Assembly: GCA_035771165.1 (NCBI GenBank)
Contig: JAWNZC010000003.1
Span: forward strand, 824,501-888,500
Reading direction: 5' to 3'
From: Paragorgia papillata
Taxonomy: Eukaryota; Cnidaria; Anthozoa; Scleralcyonacea; Coralliidae
Length of the DNA: 64,000 nt
The stretch's first letter is position 1. Every line of letters begins with the position of its first letter. Shown here in pieces: positions 28,911-38,671 of the stretch. A model generated the notes under the pieces. That model worked only from the letters and a program-made list of their open reading frames with translations. It was not told the DNA's origin and did not search any database. The position numbers and the translations under genes are program-made.

Positions 28911-30914
28911 ATGGAGCTGTGGGATAGCGCTGCAACTGGTGTTGAGATTGAAAAACCGTCTACGTCACAGTATAAATCAGCAGTATGGGAGTATTTTGGC
29001 TTTATGGTCGTCTATGAAAATGGTGTAAGGAAAGTAAACAAAGAAAAGACTGTTTGTCGAGAATGCAGAGCTGTTATCAACTACACTGGCAGCACAACAA
29101 ATATGTCTACGCACGTGAAAAGGCATCATACCTCTCTGAAAATGGATACCGAGCGAAAACGCAAGTACGGCTGTACAACATCAACAGCATCTTCGACGTC
29201 TGGAGCAACGAGGTCTGGTCAACTAACAGTAACAGAGGCTTTCAAAGCTAAGCTTCCAGCAAACTCCATCAGAGCGACTCAAATTACTAAACACATTGGT
29301 GCATTCATGGCTCTTGACTTAAGGCCGTTTTCAGTGGTTGACAATTCTGGATTTAGAGGATTGATCAATTTCTTGGAGCCAAGATATGTAATTCCTTCGC
29401 GACCACACTTCAGTGAGAAAGTTATACCCGACCTATATAACGAAGTGAAAACTAAGGTGAACAATGAAATTGACAAAGCAAAATCGGTAGCAATAACAAC
29501 CGACGGTTGGACATCCCGGGCTACAGAAAGTTACATCACAATAACTGTTCACTTTATCACAGAAGACTGGAATATTGCAAACTATGTCCTTCAAACACAT
29601 CCCCTACCTGAATCTCACACTGGAGTAAATGTTGCTGCGGTTTTAACCGAAGCGATAAAAGATTGGAAACTGGCGAAGCCTGAAAGTCTAAGTTCCATTG
29701 CATGTGTCTCAGATAATGCAAGTAACATGGTGGTTGCTGTAAGGGAGGCAAACTTGTTTCCTCATATTGGATGCTTTGCGCATGCAGTGAACTTAGCATC
29801 ACAAAAAGCCCTGCAAGTGGTTAGTTTAGCTCGTGTTTTAGGAAGAGTGTGGAAAGTTGTATCATTCTTTCATCGAAGCTGTATTGCTGCTAGTTTGTTC
29901 AAAGAGAAGCAAAAGATGCTCCAGTTACCAAGTCACAAGTTGTTGCAAGATGTGTCCACACGTTGGAATAGTGCCTACGACATGTTGTCACGCTACCTTG
30001 AACAACAACCAGCAATTATGGCTGTCTTGATGAGCAGGGAAATTCGTCAGAATGGAAAGGACATTGATACCCTCTCTGACAGTGATGTTTCCAAAGCAGA
30101 AGAAGCTGTTGAGGTTCTCAAGCCCATGAAAACAATAACTACAGTTTTGTGTACAGAGAAGCATCCTACAGTTTCCATGATCATGCCAGTGAAAAGTGTA
30201 ATCATGACATCAATGTCTGTGAAGGATTCTGATTCTCAATTGGTCAAGCAGATGAAAGAAGCTATTGTGCAGGATATCAGAAAGAGGTATACAGAACCAG
30301 ATGTTGTGGAATTTCTTCTTGGAAGTTCTGCTTTGGATCCCCGTTTTCACTCTCTCCCACAAGAAGAAGAAACCATCCGACTCAAAATATACTCCTCACT
30401 GGTTTTAAAATGTGTTGAGCTAGAACAGTCGATACACCCTGACCCAGTCGATCACAATGATAAAGCAGATGACCAATGTGTTGAGGCAAATATTTCATCA
30501 TTGGTGCCAACGGTTGCATCAAATGAACCAGGGGAAACTCCAAATAAGAAGAAAACAGCATTAGAAGTTATATTTGGTGACATGTTTGCCACCAAAAAGC
30601 CAGAGGAAGGCAGCGCATCGATTAGTGATAGAGCATCAATTAGTGATAGAGCAGAAGAAGAAATGACAAGATACAAAAGTGATCCTCCAATACCTACTGC
30701 AAGTGATCCATTGCAGTGGTGGTGCCAACATCAACAGAATTACCCAATGCTTTCAAAACTAGCCAAAAGATACTTGGCAATACCCGGTACCTCAGTTCCA
30801 AGTGAGCGGGTGTTCTCAACTGCTGGAGATATTGTCAGCTCTCAAAGAGCAGCTTTAAGGAGTGACAATGTTGATAAGTTAATTTTTTTAAAGAAAAACA
30901 TGGACTCTCTCTAG
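28911..30914 (+). CDS. hAT transposase (ZBED/Ac-like), 667 aa, intact
   Basis: The ATG at 28911 opens an uninterrupted frame. A BED zinc finger covers about residues 23-73 (C49, C52, H68, H72). The RNase-H-like core follows, with D198 in ITTDGWTS, D268 in CVSDNASNM and the C-x2-H pair C288-H291 (CFAHAVNL), then STRWNSAYDML. The C-terminal dimerisation domain has KLAKRYLAIPGTSVPSERVF and STAGDIVSSQRAAL. A short duplication (ASISDRASISDRA, about residues 567-579) is the only oddity. Length is normal for animal Ac/ZBED-type transposases. It cuts and rejoins DNA at the terminal repeats, and all visible elements of an active transposon are present. Confidence 0.95.
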   Translation: MELWDSAATGVEIEKPSTSQYKSAVWEYFGFMVVYENGVRKVNKEKTVCRECRAVINYTGSTTNMSTHVKRHHTSLKMDTERKRKYGCTTSTASSTSGATRSGQLTVTEAFKAKLPANSIRATQITKHIGAFMALDLRPFSVVDNSGFRGLINFLEPRYVIPSRPHFSEKVIPDLYNEVKTKVNNEIDKAKSVAITTDGWTSRATESYITITVHFITEDWNIANYVLQTHPLPESHTGVNVAAVLTEAIKDWKLAKPESLSSIACVSDNASNMVVAVREANLFPHIGCFAHAVNLASQKALQVVSLARVLGRVWKVVSFFHRSCIAASLFKEKQKMLQLPSHKLLQDVSTRWNSAYDMLSRYLEQQPAIMAVLMSREIRQNGKDIDTLSDSDVSKAEEAVEVLKPMKTITTVLCTEKHPTVSMIMPVKSVIMTSMSVKDSDSQLVKQMKEAIVQDIRKRYTEPDVVEFLLGSSALDPRFHSLPQEEETIRLKIYSSLVLKCVELEQSIHPDPVDHNDKADDQCVEANISSLVPTVASNEPGETPNKKKTALEVIFGDMFATKKPEEGSASISDRASISDRAEEEMTRYKSDPPIPTASDPLQWWCQHQQNYPMLSKLAKRYLAIPGTSVPSERVFSTAGDIVSSQRAALRSDNVDKLIFLKKNMDSL

Positions 30915-30999
30915 TCTCTACTCTCTAGTCTCTACTAGTGAGTAGTGACCCAATGACCATTGACCAGTGTATGTAAGTGCCAAGTGTAACAGCTCTAAA

Positions 31000-31200
31000 C
31001 ATTTTAAGCTAGCAAAAAGCCTAGCATATGGCCATATACTGGCATACTGCATATACTGTAGAGTGTAAGTGTACTCTGTAGTCTGTAGTAGTGTACTCTG
31101 TAGTCTGTAGTAGTGTACTACTGTACTACAACACTAGTGTAGTCACTAGTCACTAACTAGTTAGTGGTGTAGTATTGTTATTTGTTAATTGTTTTTCAGT
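31000..31200. repeat. TAGTCTCTACT/GTAGTCTGTAGTAGTG simple repeats in the hAT 3' region
   Basis: After the transposase stop the hAT carries short repeated words (CTCTAGTCTCTACT, TGTACTCTGTAGTCTGTAGT, CACTAGTCACTAACTAG). Non-coding. Confidence 0.6.
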
Positions 31201-31717
31201 TGTATTTCACGTTTTCACTGAAATAAAGTTATTATTAATTTTATGATTTATTAATTTATTATTATAAAGTAATATAAAAGTACTGTATAGTGTATAGTGT
31301 ATAAAACTGTATAACATATGTGCATACTGCATATTATGTCATATGGTCATGTATTTGAGTGTTTCACTAGTTGTACTGTTGTAGTCTGTTACTCTGTTCT
31401 CCAGTTCAGTTAGATACGAATCGTATCGTGGCTGTTGTATCGAGATACGTATCGTATCGTGGGCAAACTGTATCGTTACACCTCTACCAAAAACTTTAAT
31501 TCAAGTGGTAAACGTAGACAAAGATCAAAGACCGCAAAGCGTATTTAATTAAGATCCAGGCCTGATTAAGATCTATCATGATAGATAAGCCAAGGAGAGA
31601 GATGAAGACCGTAAGACGTCACGTAATAAGTTACTCTGTAAAAAAACGTACAAAAACTACGTACAAAAACGTCAGCTGAAAGTTAAAACGTAACTTTTTG
31701 GTTTATTTTTAAACCAG

Positions 31718-31977
31718 GTAACTGTGTGGTAGAAACGATTCTTTCCATTTGTGAGAAACGATTTTACGAAATTTCAACTGATAAGTCACATAAGCTCCAT
31801 CGCCTACTTCCACCTGTGAGGCAAGTTAGGTATAATCTGAGGAGCACAAATCCTTATGCTGTGCCACGGCTAAAGACCGACAGAGCTAAAAACACCTTTA
31901 TCTACGCTTGCGTAAACCACTTTGGATGACTTTATCATATTTCCATTTTACTGTAGCTTTTTTAAGATAGTATATGT

Positions 31978-31990
<13 letters not shown>
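31718..31990 (+). pseudogene. LINE ORF2 C-terminal fragment
   Basis: A plus-strand frame without a usable start reads HKLHRLLPPVRQVRYNLR and YAVPRLKTDRAKNTFIYACV before its stop at 31929. This resembles the tail of CR1/RTE-like ORF2 proteins. A T-rich 3' UTR and an (AT)n tract follow. It lies in intron 4 of the Academ-like gene. Confidence 0.4.
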
Positions 31991-32014
<24 letters not shown>

Positions 32015-32034
32015 ATATAAAGATATATATATAA

Positions 32035-32068
<34 letters not shown>

Positions 32069-32085
32069 ATATATATATATATAGA
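31982..32085. repeat. (AT)n microsatellite with AAAGAT interruptions
   Basis: Over 100 bp of AT dinucleotides interrupted by AAAGATATA words, then GAGAGTCGCCTGATGATCC, a motif often found at retroelement 3' ends. Confidence 0.9.
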
Positions 32086-32267
32086 GAGTCGCCTGATGAT
32101 CCCGTTTAGGGTGAAACCTCTGGTAGCGAAGACTTTAAGGTAAAACTATACTTCATACTTTGTATATATATATCCTTTGTTGAAATTTATAGTTGATCGG
32201 TAAGTTGCATTGTAAATATATTGGTGCAATTCAGCCCTAAATTGAGCTGCAATACCAGTATTTTTCT

Positions 32268-32294
32268 TAATAATAATAATAATAATAATAATAG
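32268..32294. repeat. (TAA)n microsatellite
   Basis: Nine consecutive TAA units upstream of transposase exon 5. Confidence 0.9.
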
Positions 32295-32876
32295 ATAAGG
32301 TTAAAAACACGGTAAACTATTCAATGACGATAAATGTTACTTTTTTATAGGCCTATCAAGGGCGTTTGTGGCCTAACCAGGGAAATTATTGTTGGGCTGG
32401 TCACCAATTTGGAAAGTAGGGAGATCAGGAGACAGGAATACAACGCGAGAGATCTTCCCCCAGAACACCCCAGAGCATCTTCAAGTGATGATTGTGAAAG
32501 TTTGTTTTCACTAATGCACGAAATGCTTGGAGATATTTTTGACATGAAGCAGTTTCATGATTGTCAACCCAAGATTTTAAACGAATTTACAAAGCGAATA
32601 AATCCTGACTTGAAGTTTTATTACTGGACTGGTGCAAAAGAACGTTATCGCGAATTTGAGCTTCCCTCTTTAATTCAACAAGCCATCGGGTGACGGTGTT
32701 TTAGAGAGGCTTGACAAAGTGAGAATTTCTAAGAGAGGAGACCCGGGAATTTTTGTAGCCAATCGAGCATCCTTGCCTCAAAAAGGAGAACTGACTGCAA
32801 GAGCTAAATTTCACAAAGCTCCAGTCGGATTGCCACCACATCAAATTTAAGGCTACAGAACATTACTCACTAATTA

Positions 32877-32886
32877 AGAATAAAGT
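32877..32886 (+). terminator. AATAAA signal between the convergent Academ-like genes
   Basis: AATAAAG lies about 28 bp after the transposase stop and within the 71-bp gap separating it from the HIRAN stop. Confidence 0.45.
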
Positions 32887-32921
32887 TTTAATGAGACAAT
32901 TTTAACAATAATAAATTTAAT

Positions 32922-33620
32922 TCATGCCACTTTTTTACTGGCCTGGATAACTTCTTTAGCCCACGAGCCATTCTTTGTTATTTCAATAGTTAAATAAAAA
33001 CCTATCCTCAGATAAGTCATACAGAAACGAATGCGCTTCACAGAAACTTCGAGGTCTGATCTTGCCAGTAGTGGATGTAAATATTTAGTTAATTCCCAAG
33101 CTATGTAACCAACAAGGATATACACATCATCTGTCATAATAAATACTCCAATAGCATTTTTGTCATGAACGTTTTCCGGCTCTGCCTCAAGTTTAACATA
33201 TACGGGTTTGTTAAAATCGTACATATACTCGTATGCCTCTTCCAGGGCTCTTTGTCTTGATTTATTGTAAGAACTTCCCAAAACTTTGAATGGCAAGCAG
33301 TCAGGTCCTTCATCTGAACAATCATCATCACTTCCAGCAGGTAAATTATTTCTTGAGGCATAATTTTCTGCTGAACTCCTGCATAATTCCCACAGAACCA
33401 AATAGGATTGCTCGTCAATTGTTATTGAACAGGATGAAGTACAAACATATTGAATACATGCAATGTTTAATGGTCCTTCAGCTTTGATCAATCCTACATA
33501 TTCTTTCCCTCCACGAATGTACCTCACTTTTTTCATTTTGACTGTCATCACTGGAAATGACGGGATTCTATATGCCAATGGGGTCGGATCAATATTGGTG
33601 ATTGTCACTTCCAGTCTCAT
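32922..33620 (-). CDS. HIRAN-domain protein / C-terminal exon of the Academ-like nuclease
   Basis: An uninterrupted frame begins at an ATG at 33620, three bases after a good acceptor (TTGTTTTAG/AGA). The N-terminal half has several Cys (CIQYVCTSSC, LWELC) and an acidic linker (DDDCSDEGPDC). The C-terminal half matches the HIRAN pattern: FKVLGSSY, KPVYVKLEAEPENVHDKNAI, VGYIAWELTKYLHPLL, then a beta-rich tail. HIRAN domains recognise 3' single-stranded DNA ends in repair enzymes such as HLTF. If nuclease exon 6 is spliced directly to this acceptor the frames match, giving an XPG-HIRAN fusion; with exon 7 included they do not. It ends 71 bp from the convergent transposase. Confidence 0.75.
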   Translation of the reverse strand: MRLEVTITNIDPTPLAYRIPSFPVMTVKMKKVRYIRGGKEYVGLIKAEGPLNIACIQYVCTSSCSITIDEQSYLVLWELCRSSAENYASRNNLPAGSDDDCSDEGPDCLPFKVLGSSYNKSRQRALEEAYEYMYDFNKPVYVKLEAEPENVHDKNAIGVFIMTDDVYILVGYIAWELTKYLHPLLARSDLEVSVKRIRFCMTYLRIGFYLTIEITKNGSWAKEVIQASKKVA

Positions 33621-33649
33621 TCTCTAAAACAATGGAGAAACAATGTTAA

Positions 33650-34010
33650 ATGTACAACACTCTCCCCTTGACAAGTTGATAGACAGAGTAGAATAATAAA
33701 GTACCGGTAGGATACATTGCAGCTTAAAAGGTTAACAAGAGACATTGATGGATAGTTTGGTTAAGCCACAATATGCCCCAATGCTCCCTACTTTATTCTT
33801 CTACTCTGTCTAACGCCAGATTCTTTTAATCTGTCTAATGCCAGACAATTACAATTTCACTTGTCAAGGGGAGAGTCTTGTGCATTTATGGGTAAACCTA
33901 GTAACGTGCAAACACCAATCCCCTTGACAAGTAAAATCGGCTGGGGTAGTACAGGAATAAAGAGGGTGCGGCTTAACAGGTTTACGTAAAATATACACAA
34001 AATGGTTTGC
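33650..34010. repeat. Dispersed CCCCTTGACAAGT repeat copies in the nuclease intron
   Basis: CCCCTTGACAAG, AGACAGAGTAGAATAA, GCCCCAATGCTCCCTACTTT and GGTTTACGTA/TTAACAGG-type words occur in both orientations. The same family recurs at 34485-34625, 61100-61330, 61870-61985 and 63010-63140. No coding potential. Confidence 0.6.
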
Positions 34011-34484
34011 TCTTAAAGTTATTATTTTTTAAGCTTGAGACATACTGTATTATCCATTGGCAATGTATAAAATCCTATTTTCAAGTTGCAGTACGGTACA
34101 TAAAAACATACCATTTGTATTATTGGGAGTTTCTTCAATACTCTGAGATTCATCGTTGGTATTGGTAACAGGCACCTAAAATTTTAATCAGTTAATTATA
34201 ATGTAGAAATGCCTTGAATGGTTATATTATACACATCATGTTTTGAATTTAAAAGTTCTCTTTTAGGATTAATTTTAAACAAAAATACCTGTTGCAGTAC
34301 TGAATGACTGTTCACTTTCACACCACTTCTAGGATCAACATTACCAGAGGCCAGGTTAATGGTTAATGTGTCATCTAGCAATCTGATTTTTAGTTAAGAA
34401 TTTGCATTTACAGTATAGAAAATTGATGGTAAAAATTCACTACCTCAGTTCAACTCTAGTAAATTGTGGAAGGAAATAATAAAG

Positions 34485-34625
34485 GGCCATTAAAAGGACA
34501 TTAACCCACTAAGCCCCCTACTTTATTAGTTTACTCTGTGTAATGCCATATCATTTAATGCCTCAAGCGGAAACTCTTGCATGGATTAATACCTTTTAAA
34601 TGTAAATTGCTTGACAATTCGATGT
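34485..34625. repeat. Dispersed CCCCTTGA-family repeat copy
   Basis: TTAACCCACTAAGCCCCCTACTTT and TTACTCTGTGTAATGCC are shared with the copies in the neighbouring intron and in the P-type element near 61-63 kb. Confidence 0.5.
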
Positions 34626-35509
34626 GTACTTGTATAGAGTTTGTTGTTCAAGGATACATTCCACAAAAAAGCTGCATCTCATCTGAAACTTGCTGATTCC
34701 ACTCATTCAGAGGAACACATTTTGCCCGGTTGACACTAAAAACTGTTTGATGGTTAAACACAGCTAGTGCTTTAGAAAATTTATCTTCGTAACCGTTTGG
34801 TGCCCCCTTCTGAGCCAGGTCACCAAACAAATTGCCACAAACCAAGGCATAGGCCCTCTGGATTCCAACCCCTTTAACATTTTCAAGATAGTCGCATCCA
34901 GCTGCAACACACATTTTCTGGAAAATTTCCTCCAGAATGAAATGGTTTCCAACGCCATTTAGCTTGACCTTTACAAATATCTGTTATAATCACAAAGTAC
35001 TTGTATTTAAATTCCACATGTATGTAGTTATTTAATCAGATTAGTTAACTGGGCAGTAAAAGTGGATGAAACTCTTCCAAAAGTTAATTGTGATTTTAGC
35101 ACTGTATGAATTACTTTAAATCATTATTGATTTCACCACCAGCTGAAGGCTTGGCTAGGTGGATATGCATGGTACCTTCCATGTAAGTCAAGTGGGGGAG
35201 GAGGGGACACTGCCTACTTTCTGTAATGGATTGCCACCCTTGGTACCTACCATGTAAGTCAAGTAGGGTTAGGCGAGCACGGTAGCCTGTGAGCAGGGCA
35301 GTTCTGAGGATTAAAGAATTTATCAGGTTTGATAAAACTAACATATTGTGATCACTAATATTTCCAGGGTTGACATGAGAAAAATCAGCCCTACTTGTAG
35401 CTAGCTCACTTTGGTAAACAGTACTAAATGGCCGCCATGCAACTCATTTATATTTCTAAACAACCCAAATTCAGTTTTTACTTAGCAAATGTGAATATTG
35501 TGCTGTTAT

Positions 35510-35725
35510 AGCGGGGTTTTCACTGAGCCCTACAGGGAGGGCTAGCCCTCTTTGTTGTGTTTACATGGAAAATTTCCAGCCCTACTAGGCAAGATCTCGG
35601 GTAGTCAATAGCGAGATCTCACCTAGTAGGCTGGCCCACCTCATGTAAACGAAAATAATTTTTAATATGGATTTCAAATAGCATGCAGGATCTCGACAAA
35701 GAGGGTCGGCTCATGTGAACACCCT
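35510..35725. repeat. MITE-like palindromic insert in nuclease intron 4
   Basis: GAGGGCTAGCCCTC, AGATCTCG and CCTACTAGG/CCTAGTAGG words recur in inverted order around 35525-35710, including GTTTACATG...CATGTAAAC. This is consistent with a short fold-back element; its borders are not sharp. Confidence 0.4.
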
Positions 35726-36702
35726 ATTGGGCATCACTGGTGTAGGGGTTTGATACAAAAAAATTTTAAAAGATCAAATTCTGTAACTATGGCCTGCCTT
35801 CCTGTATGTTGATATGTGCATAATGTTTATTGATGTATATACCTCTTTACAGCCATAGGTTAGAAAATCAGAATCTTCTGTGATGGCAAAATCTGCATGA
35901 CCATGCTTCAAAAGAAACGCTATCTGAGCGTCAGATTCATATGGAGATACAATGTAGCAGACCGTCTCTTTTAAACATATCTGAACATAAACATGGATAC
36001 CATTTAGTTCTTGTCCACTTTTTTAAGTAAGACAAGTATAAAGCAAAAGAATAGTTACTTCCATGCATGTCGAAATATCCTGAAAGGAAATTGAGATTCC
36101 CTGGCTGCGAAGTTTATTGCAATCCTGACTGTCCTCTGCTCTTCTTAAAGCCTCATCTCTCGTTCTAGTTAAGACAAAAAAAAACTGACATTTAGCCGAC
36201 GGTATTGCTATAATATCATCTTAGATTAATAATTTATCTCACCTTTGCCTTTTCGCTGCTTCGTTTGCCTTTGCAGGCAGAGGTGAACCATCAAAAACCA
36301 TGAACGGGGTTATTCCAACGCTTTTAACTACCGTTAAATGCTTTCGGAAAATACTTTCTAACCTGAAAAGTAATATACATGAATATTAATGATTAGCATG
36401 AATAAATTATGCAACTTTTCAACGCAAAATGTTGACATTGTACTACAACGTCGGACTACAAAAATATATTAACAAACATGTAGTTTTTACCTGTCTTGAT
36501 TCCCACTTTCAGACACAGAAATTGCTAGCGCACGGTGAATCCAACAAGAAGTATCGATCGCTGCTGTTTTTTCAGCGAAATCCGCGAGATTTGCGTCTTT
36601 ACAAAATGGTTTTATAAGCGAAAACAAATTTTTAATCCATTTGCATATGTTCACCCGACCACGACTTGTTGCATAATGAATGAATTTTATTTTTCTCCCA
36701 GC

Positions 36703-36734
36703 ATGCTTTGCGGTCGCTATGCGCACACCGCCTG
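36703..36734 (-). repeat. Academ-like terminal inverted repeat, right
   Basis: Exact inverse of 26087-26118, followed by the 9-bp duplication ACTTTTACC at 36735-36743. The nuclease coding region begins about 60-100 bp inside it. Confidence 0.9.
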
Positions 36735-36743
36735 ACTTTTACC

Positions 36744-37174
36744 CATAATTTTTGCAGTCCAAATAATAGATAATGGCTCATTTGCAATCATTTGAAAGTC
36801 AATTTTGGTTTGTCTGTCCGCATTTTGTGCTATAAATAGCAACTAGACAGTATGCTATTTAAGTACACGACTGTACATATAATTATTAGAATATTAAATT
36901 TAAAGGTGGAATTAATACACTGTACTACATAAAAACAACTTTTCTTTATCTTAATTCTTCAAGAGTATAATGAAGTAAGTTGACAATGTTTTGTTGAGAA
37001 ATTTGGTGAATAATGTACAGTATTGCAGTTCAAGAAATAAGAGCTTTAAATTAGAAAAAAAAATCAGAAATTTACATCCAACAAACAGTGAGACGTTTTC
37101 CCAATTTTATTTTATATTCAAAATATTTTTAAATCTTTAAAAGCTAAATGAAAAACCTTTAAAGTTTTCGAGGT
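36744..37174. other. AT-rich flank, no gene seen
   Basis: No domain-bearing frame; short direct words only. Confidence 0.4.
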
Positions 37175-37668
37175 CGATGTAACAGGCAACATATTTTGTC
37201 AGCATAAATTTCTTATATTATAACTTATTGGATTCATCTAAGCCCGATATGGCAAAATATTTAAGTCGAAAATTCAATATTAAAATTTGAGACAAATATT
37301 TTCCATATCGGGCGAAGATGAATCCAATAGGTGTTTTATTATATCGAACAAATAATCGTGCAATTGGCCAGTAAATATACCTTGTGCACCTGTCCAAAGG
37401 TTGCTGCCCAATATGTAGTTGTCCTACATCGTAAAATATTGGGCTGGCACGTGACGCTAATGTAGGTTTGATATGTGATGAAACACTTGGATATAAAATT
37501 AAGCCAACTTTTACCTCAAACATATCTTAAAGTACTGATTCATTTGAGAACTGATTCATTTCCTGATTTGTTTGATCTTGAAACACTCGAAAGTTGTGTT
37601 TGATCTAATATCAAAACACCTAGTCAAAAGTTGGTTAAAACACACTTCTCTCTCCTAGTGTACGATAT
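37175..37668. repeat. Duplicated segment, copy 2 (pairs with 24116-24777)
   Basis: It begins GATGTAACAGGCAACATATT. It lacks about 100 bp around the CATATAGTGTAATTAATACAG part of copy 1 and is otherwise close. Confidence 0.85.
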
Positions 37669-38671
37669 ATTACTATCGCAAGTGAAGTGCTGCCTCAAGT
37701 GGGACAAAAATCCTGATTAGTTTCCTCTTTTACGAAATTCCCAATATAAGCCCTGGGTATATATTAATTGCAACAGACAGAGGGTATTTACACAGTTATT
37801 TTTAATTTTTTAATTATAAGATTTAGAATTAAACATTACTGACTTATCTCTTGATATTATAATTGGCAAGGGTTTTGACAGGGTAAACACTATAGTATAC
37901 AAGTAATAAATCGCCATGGCTCTTGTTGTGACAAAACTATCAATGCAGTTCCAAGTGTCTCGTGTTATAACAAATCTAAAGCTGAAAAATTATACAGCAA
38001 TATTAATATACCATCAAGTCCATCAGATTATTTTGCAGAATTGGTATAACTAAAATGTGGGCTAGCATTTTAGAGTTGCCCATTGTTTATAATCTCTGAG
38101 TTTTATTATTTGTTGGTAAGAATGCACTACTATAGTCATTGATGACAATCCATTACTTTCAAGATGTCTCCACATAATTATTGTGTAGCAATCCATATTC
38201 ATTGAAACATGTACAGTAGTTTATTTTCTGAGAGAAACATGTAATAAATTATGGGACACTGATACTTCTGTTGTAAGTGTAGCACACTTTTCTGAGAGTG
38301 TTTTGAGTAAAATGATAATCCATTTCTTCTCAGAATCAATGTACAGGCACTGCATCAGATGTAGTTTATTACAGAAAGATACAGATGCAGTGTATCCAGA
38401 TTGTAAATCTTTATGCGGAAATCCATCATTGAAACCAAATGTGTAGTTTATATTCTGAAATGAGCATGTACAGTACTGTATGCAATGTCATCTTCTAGAT
38501 ATACTGTACAGCAGTCCCAAAGGGCCGTGAAGAGATGGTATTTTATATACTTCAATCAATGGTAGTCAATAGTTAACAGATCCATTGTGGTTAGTGATTT
38601 AGTTTCCCATGAAGAAAAGAACAGTTTGGTAGTTACTTGTAGCCAGCAGACATTGCACTACTTATTATTGT
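37669..38671. other. AT-rich interval, no gene seen
   Basis: No frame shows a domain or sustained coding pattern. Short words such as ACAGTAG and GTACAGTA recur. Confidence 0.4.

Larger units (their letters stand above)
28611..31486 (+). mobile_element. hAT DNA transposon, complete, 2876 bp
   Basis: The ends read TAGTGGTGTAACGAT and, inverted, TAGAGGTGTAACGAT. CCAAAAAC occurs immediately outside both (28603-28610 and 31487-31494), an exact 8-bp target duplication of the size typical for hAT. The ends are rich in CGATAC/GTATCG words. One uninterrupted transposase frame lies inside. It inserted in intron 4 of the Academ-like transposase. Confidence 0.95.
26140..32850 (+). pseudogene. Academ-like transposase, five exons, broken
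   Basis: Exon 1 (26140-26200) begins MAENLQKIAHFPWHF and splices in phase to exon 2 (27155-27303). Exon 2 has RPISIVALIQDARNKARRM, then a TAA at 27264 immediately before TTIAKYF. Exon 3 is about 27549-27685 (one internal TGA). Exon 4, about 27987-28533, has ENCRSAKIHHGHLHIP, RIHHREDHNHLLKRVV, GYTHTARVI and a GAATGAAT duplication that shifts the frame just before LLSDWMPWFRDLP. It joins in phase to exon 5 (32351-32850), with GLTREIIVGLVTNLESREIR, HPRASSSDDCESLFSLMH and YYWTGAKERYREF. A further 4-base insertion near 32675 shifts the last ~55 codons. The hAT lies in intron 4. It would catalyse cut-and-paste of the element; the Academ family name is by recall. Confidence 0.7.
34112..36640 (-). 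pseudogene. EXO1/FEN1-like XPG nuclease of the Academ-like element, seven exons
   Basis: Exons with GT..AG borders are 36640-36491, 36362-36243, 36164-36059, 35980-35843, 34980-34658, 34382-34289 and 34175-34112. They join in consistent phase through exon 6. The N domain reads KNLFSLIKPFCKD, FAEKTAAIDTSCWIH and ITPFMVFDGSPLPAK. The I domain has IVSPYESDAQIAFLL and FAITEDSDFLTYGCKEV (acidic metal ligands). The helix-hairpin-helix region has AAGCDYLENVKGVGIQRA, followed by an EXO1-like C-terminal block (KCVPLNEW, LLDDTLTINLASGNVD). The expected Met-Gly start is destroyed: the only nearby ATG (36640-36638) is followed by a stop because of a small deletion, and the open frame has no ATG. It would act as a 5' flap or 5'-3' exonuclease. 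Confidence 0.8.
26087..36734. mobile_element. Academ-like DNA transposon, 10.6 kb (hAT inserted)
   Basis: Perfect 32-bp inverted termini start CAGGCGGTGTGCGCATAGCG, flush with a 9-bp direct repeat on both sides. The left part encodes a spliced plus-strand transposase; the right part a spliced minus-strand XPG/FEN1-like nuclease followed by a HIRAN ORF. The two gene sets converge with 71 bp between their stops. A transposase with an accompanying XPG nuclease is the hallmark of the Academ (AcademX) group. Removing the hAT leaves ~7.8 kb. Stops and small insertions show it is inactive as it stands. Confidence 0.75.
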
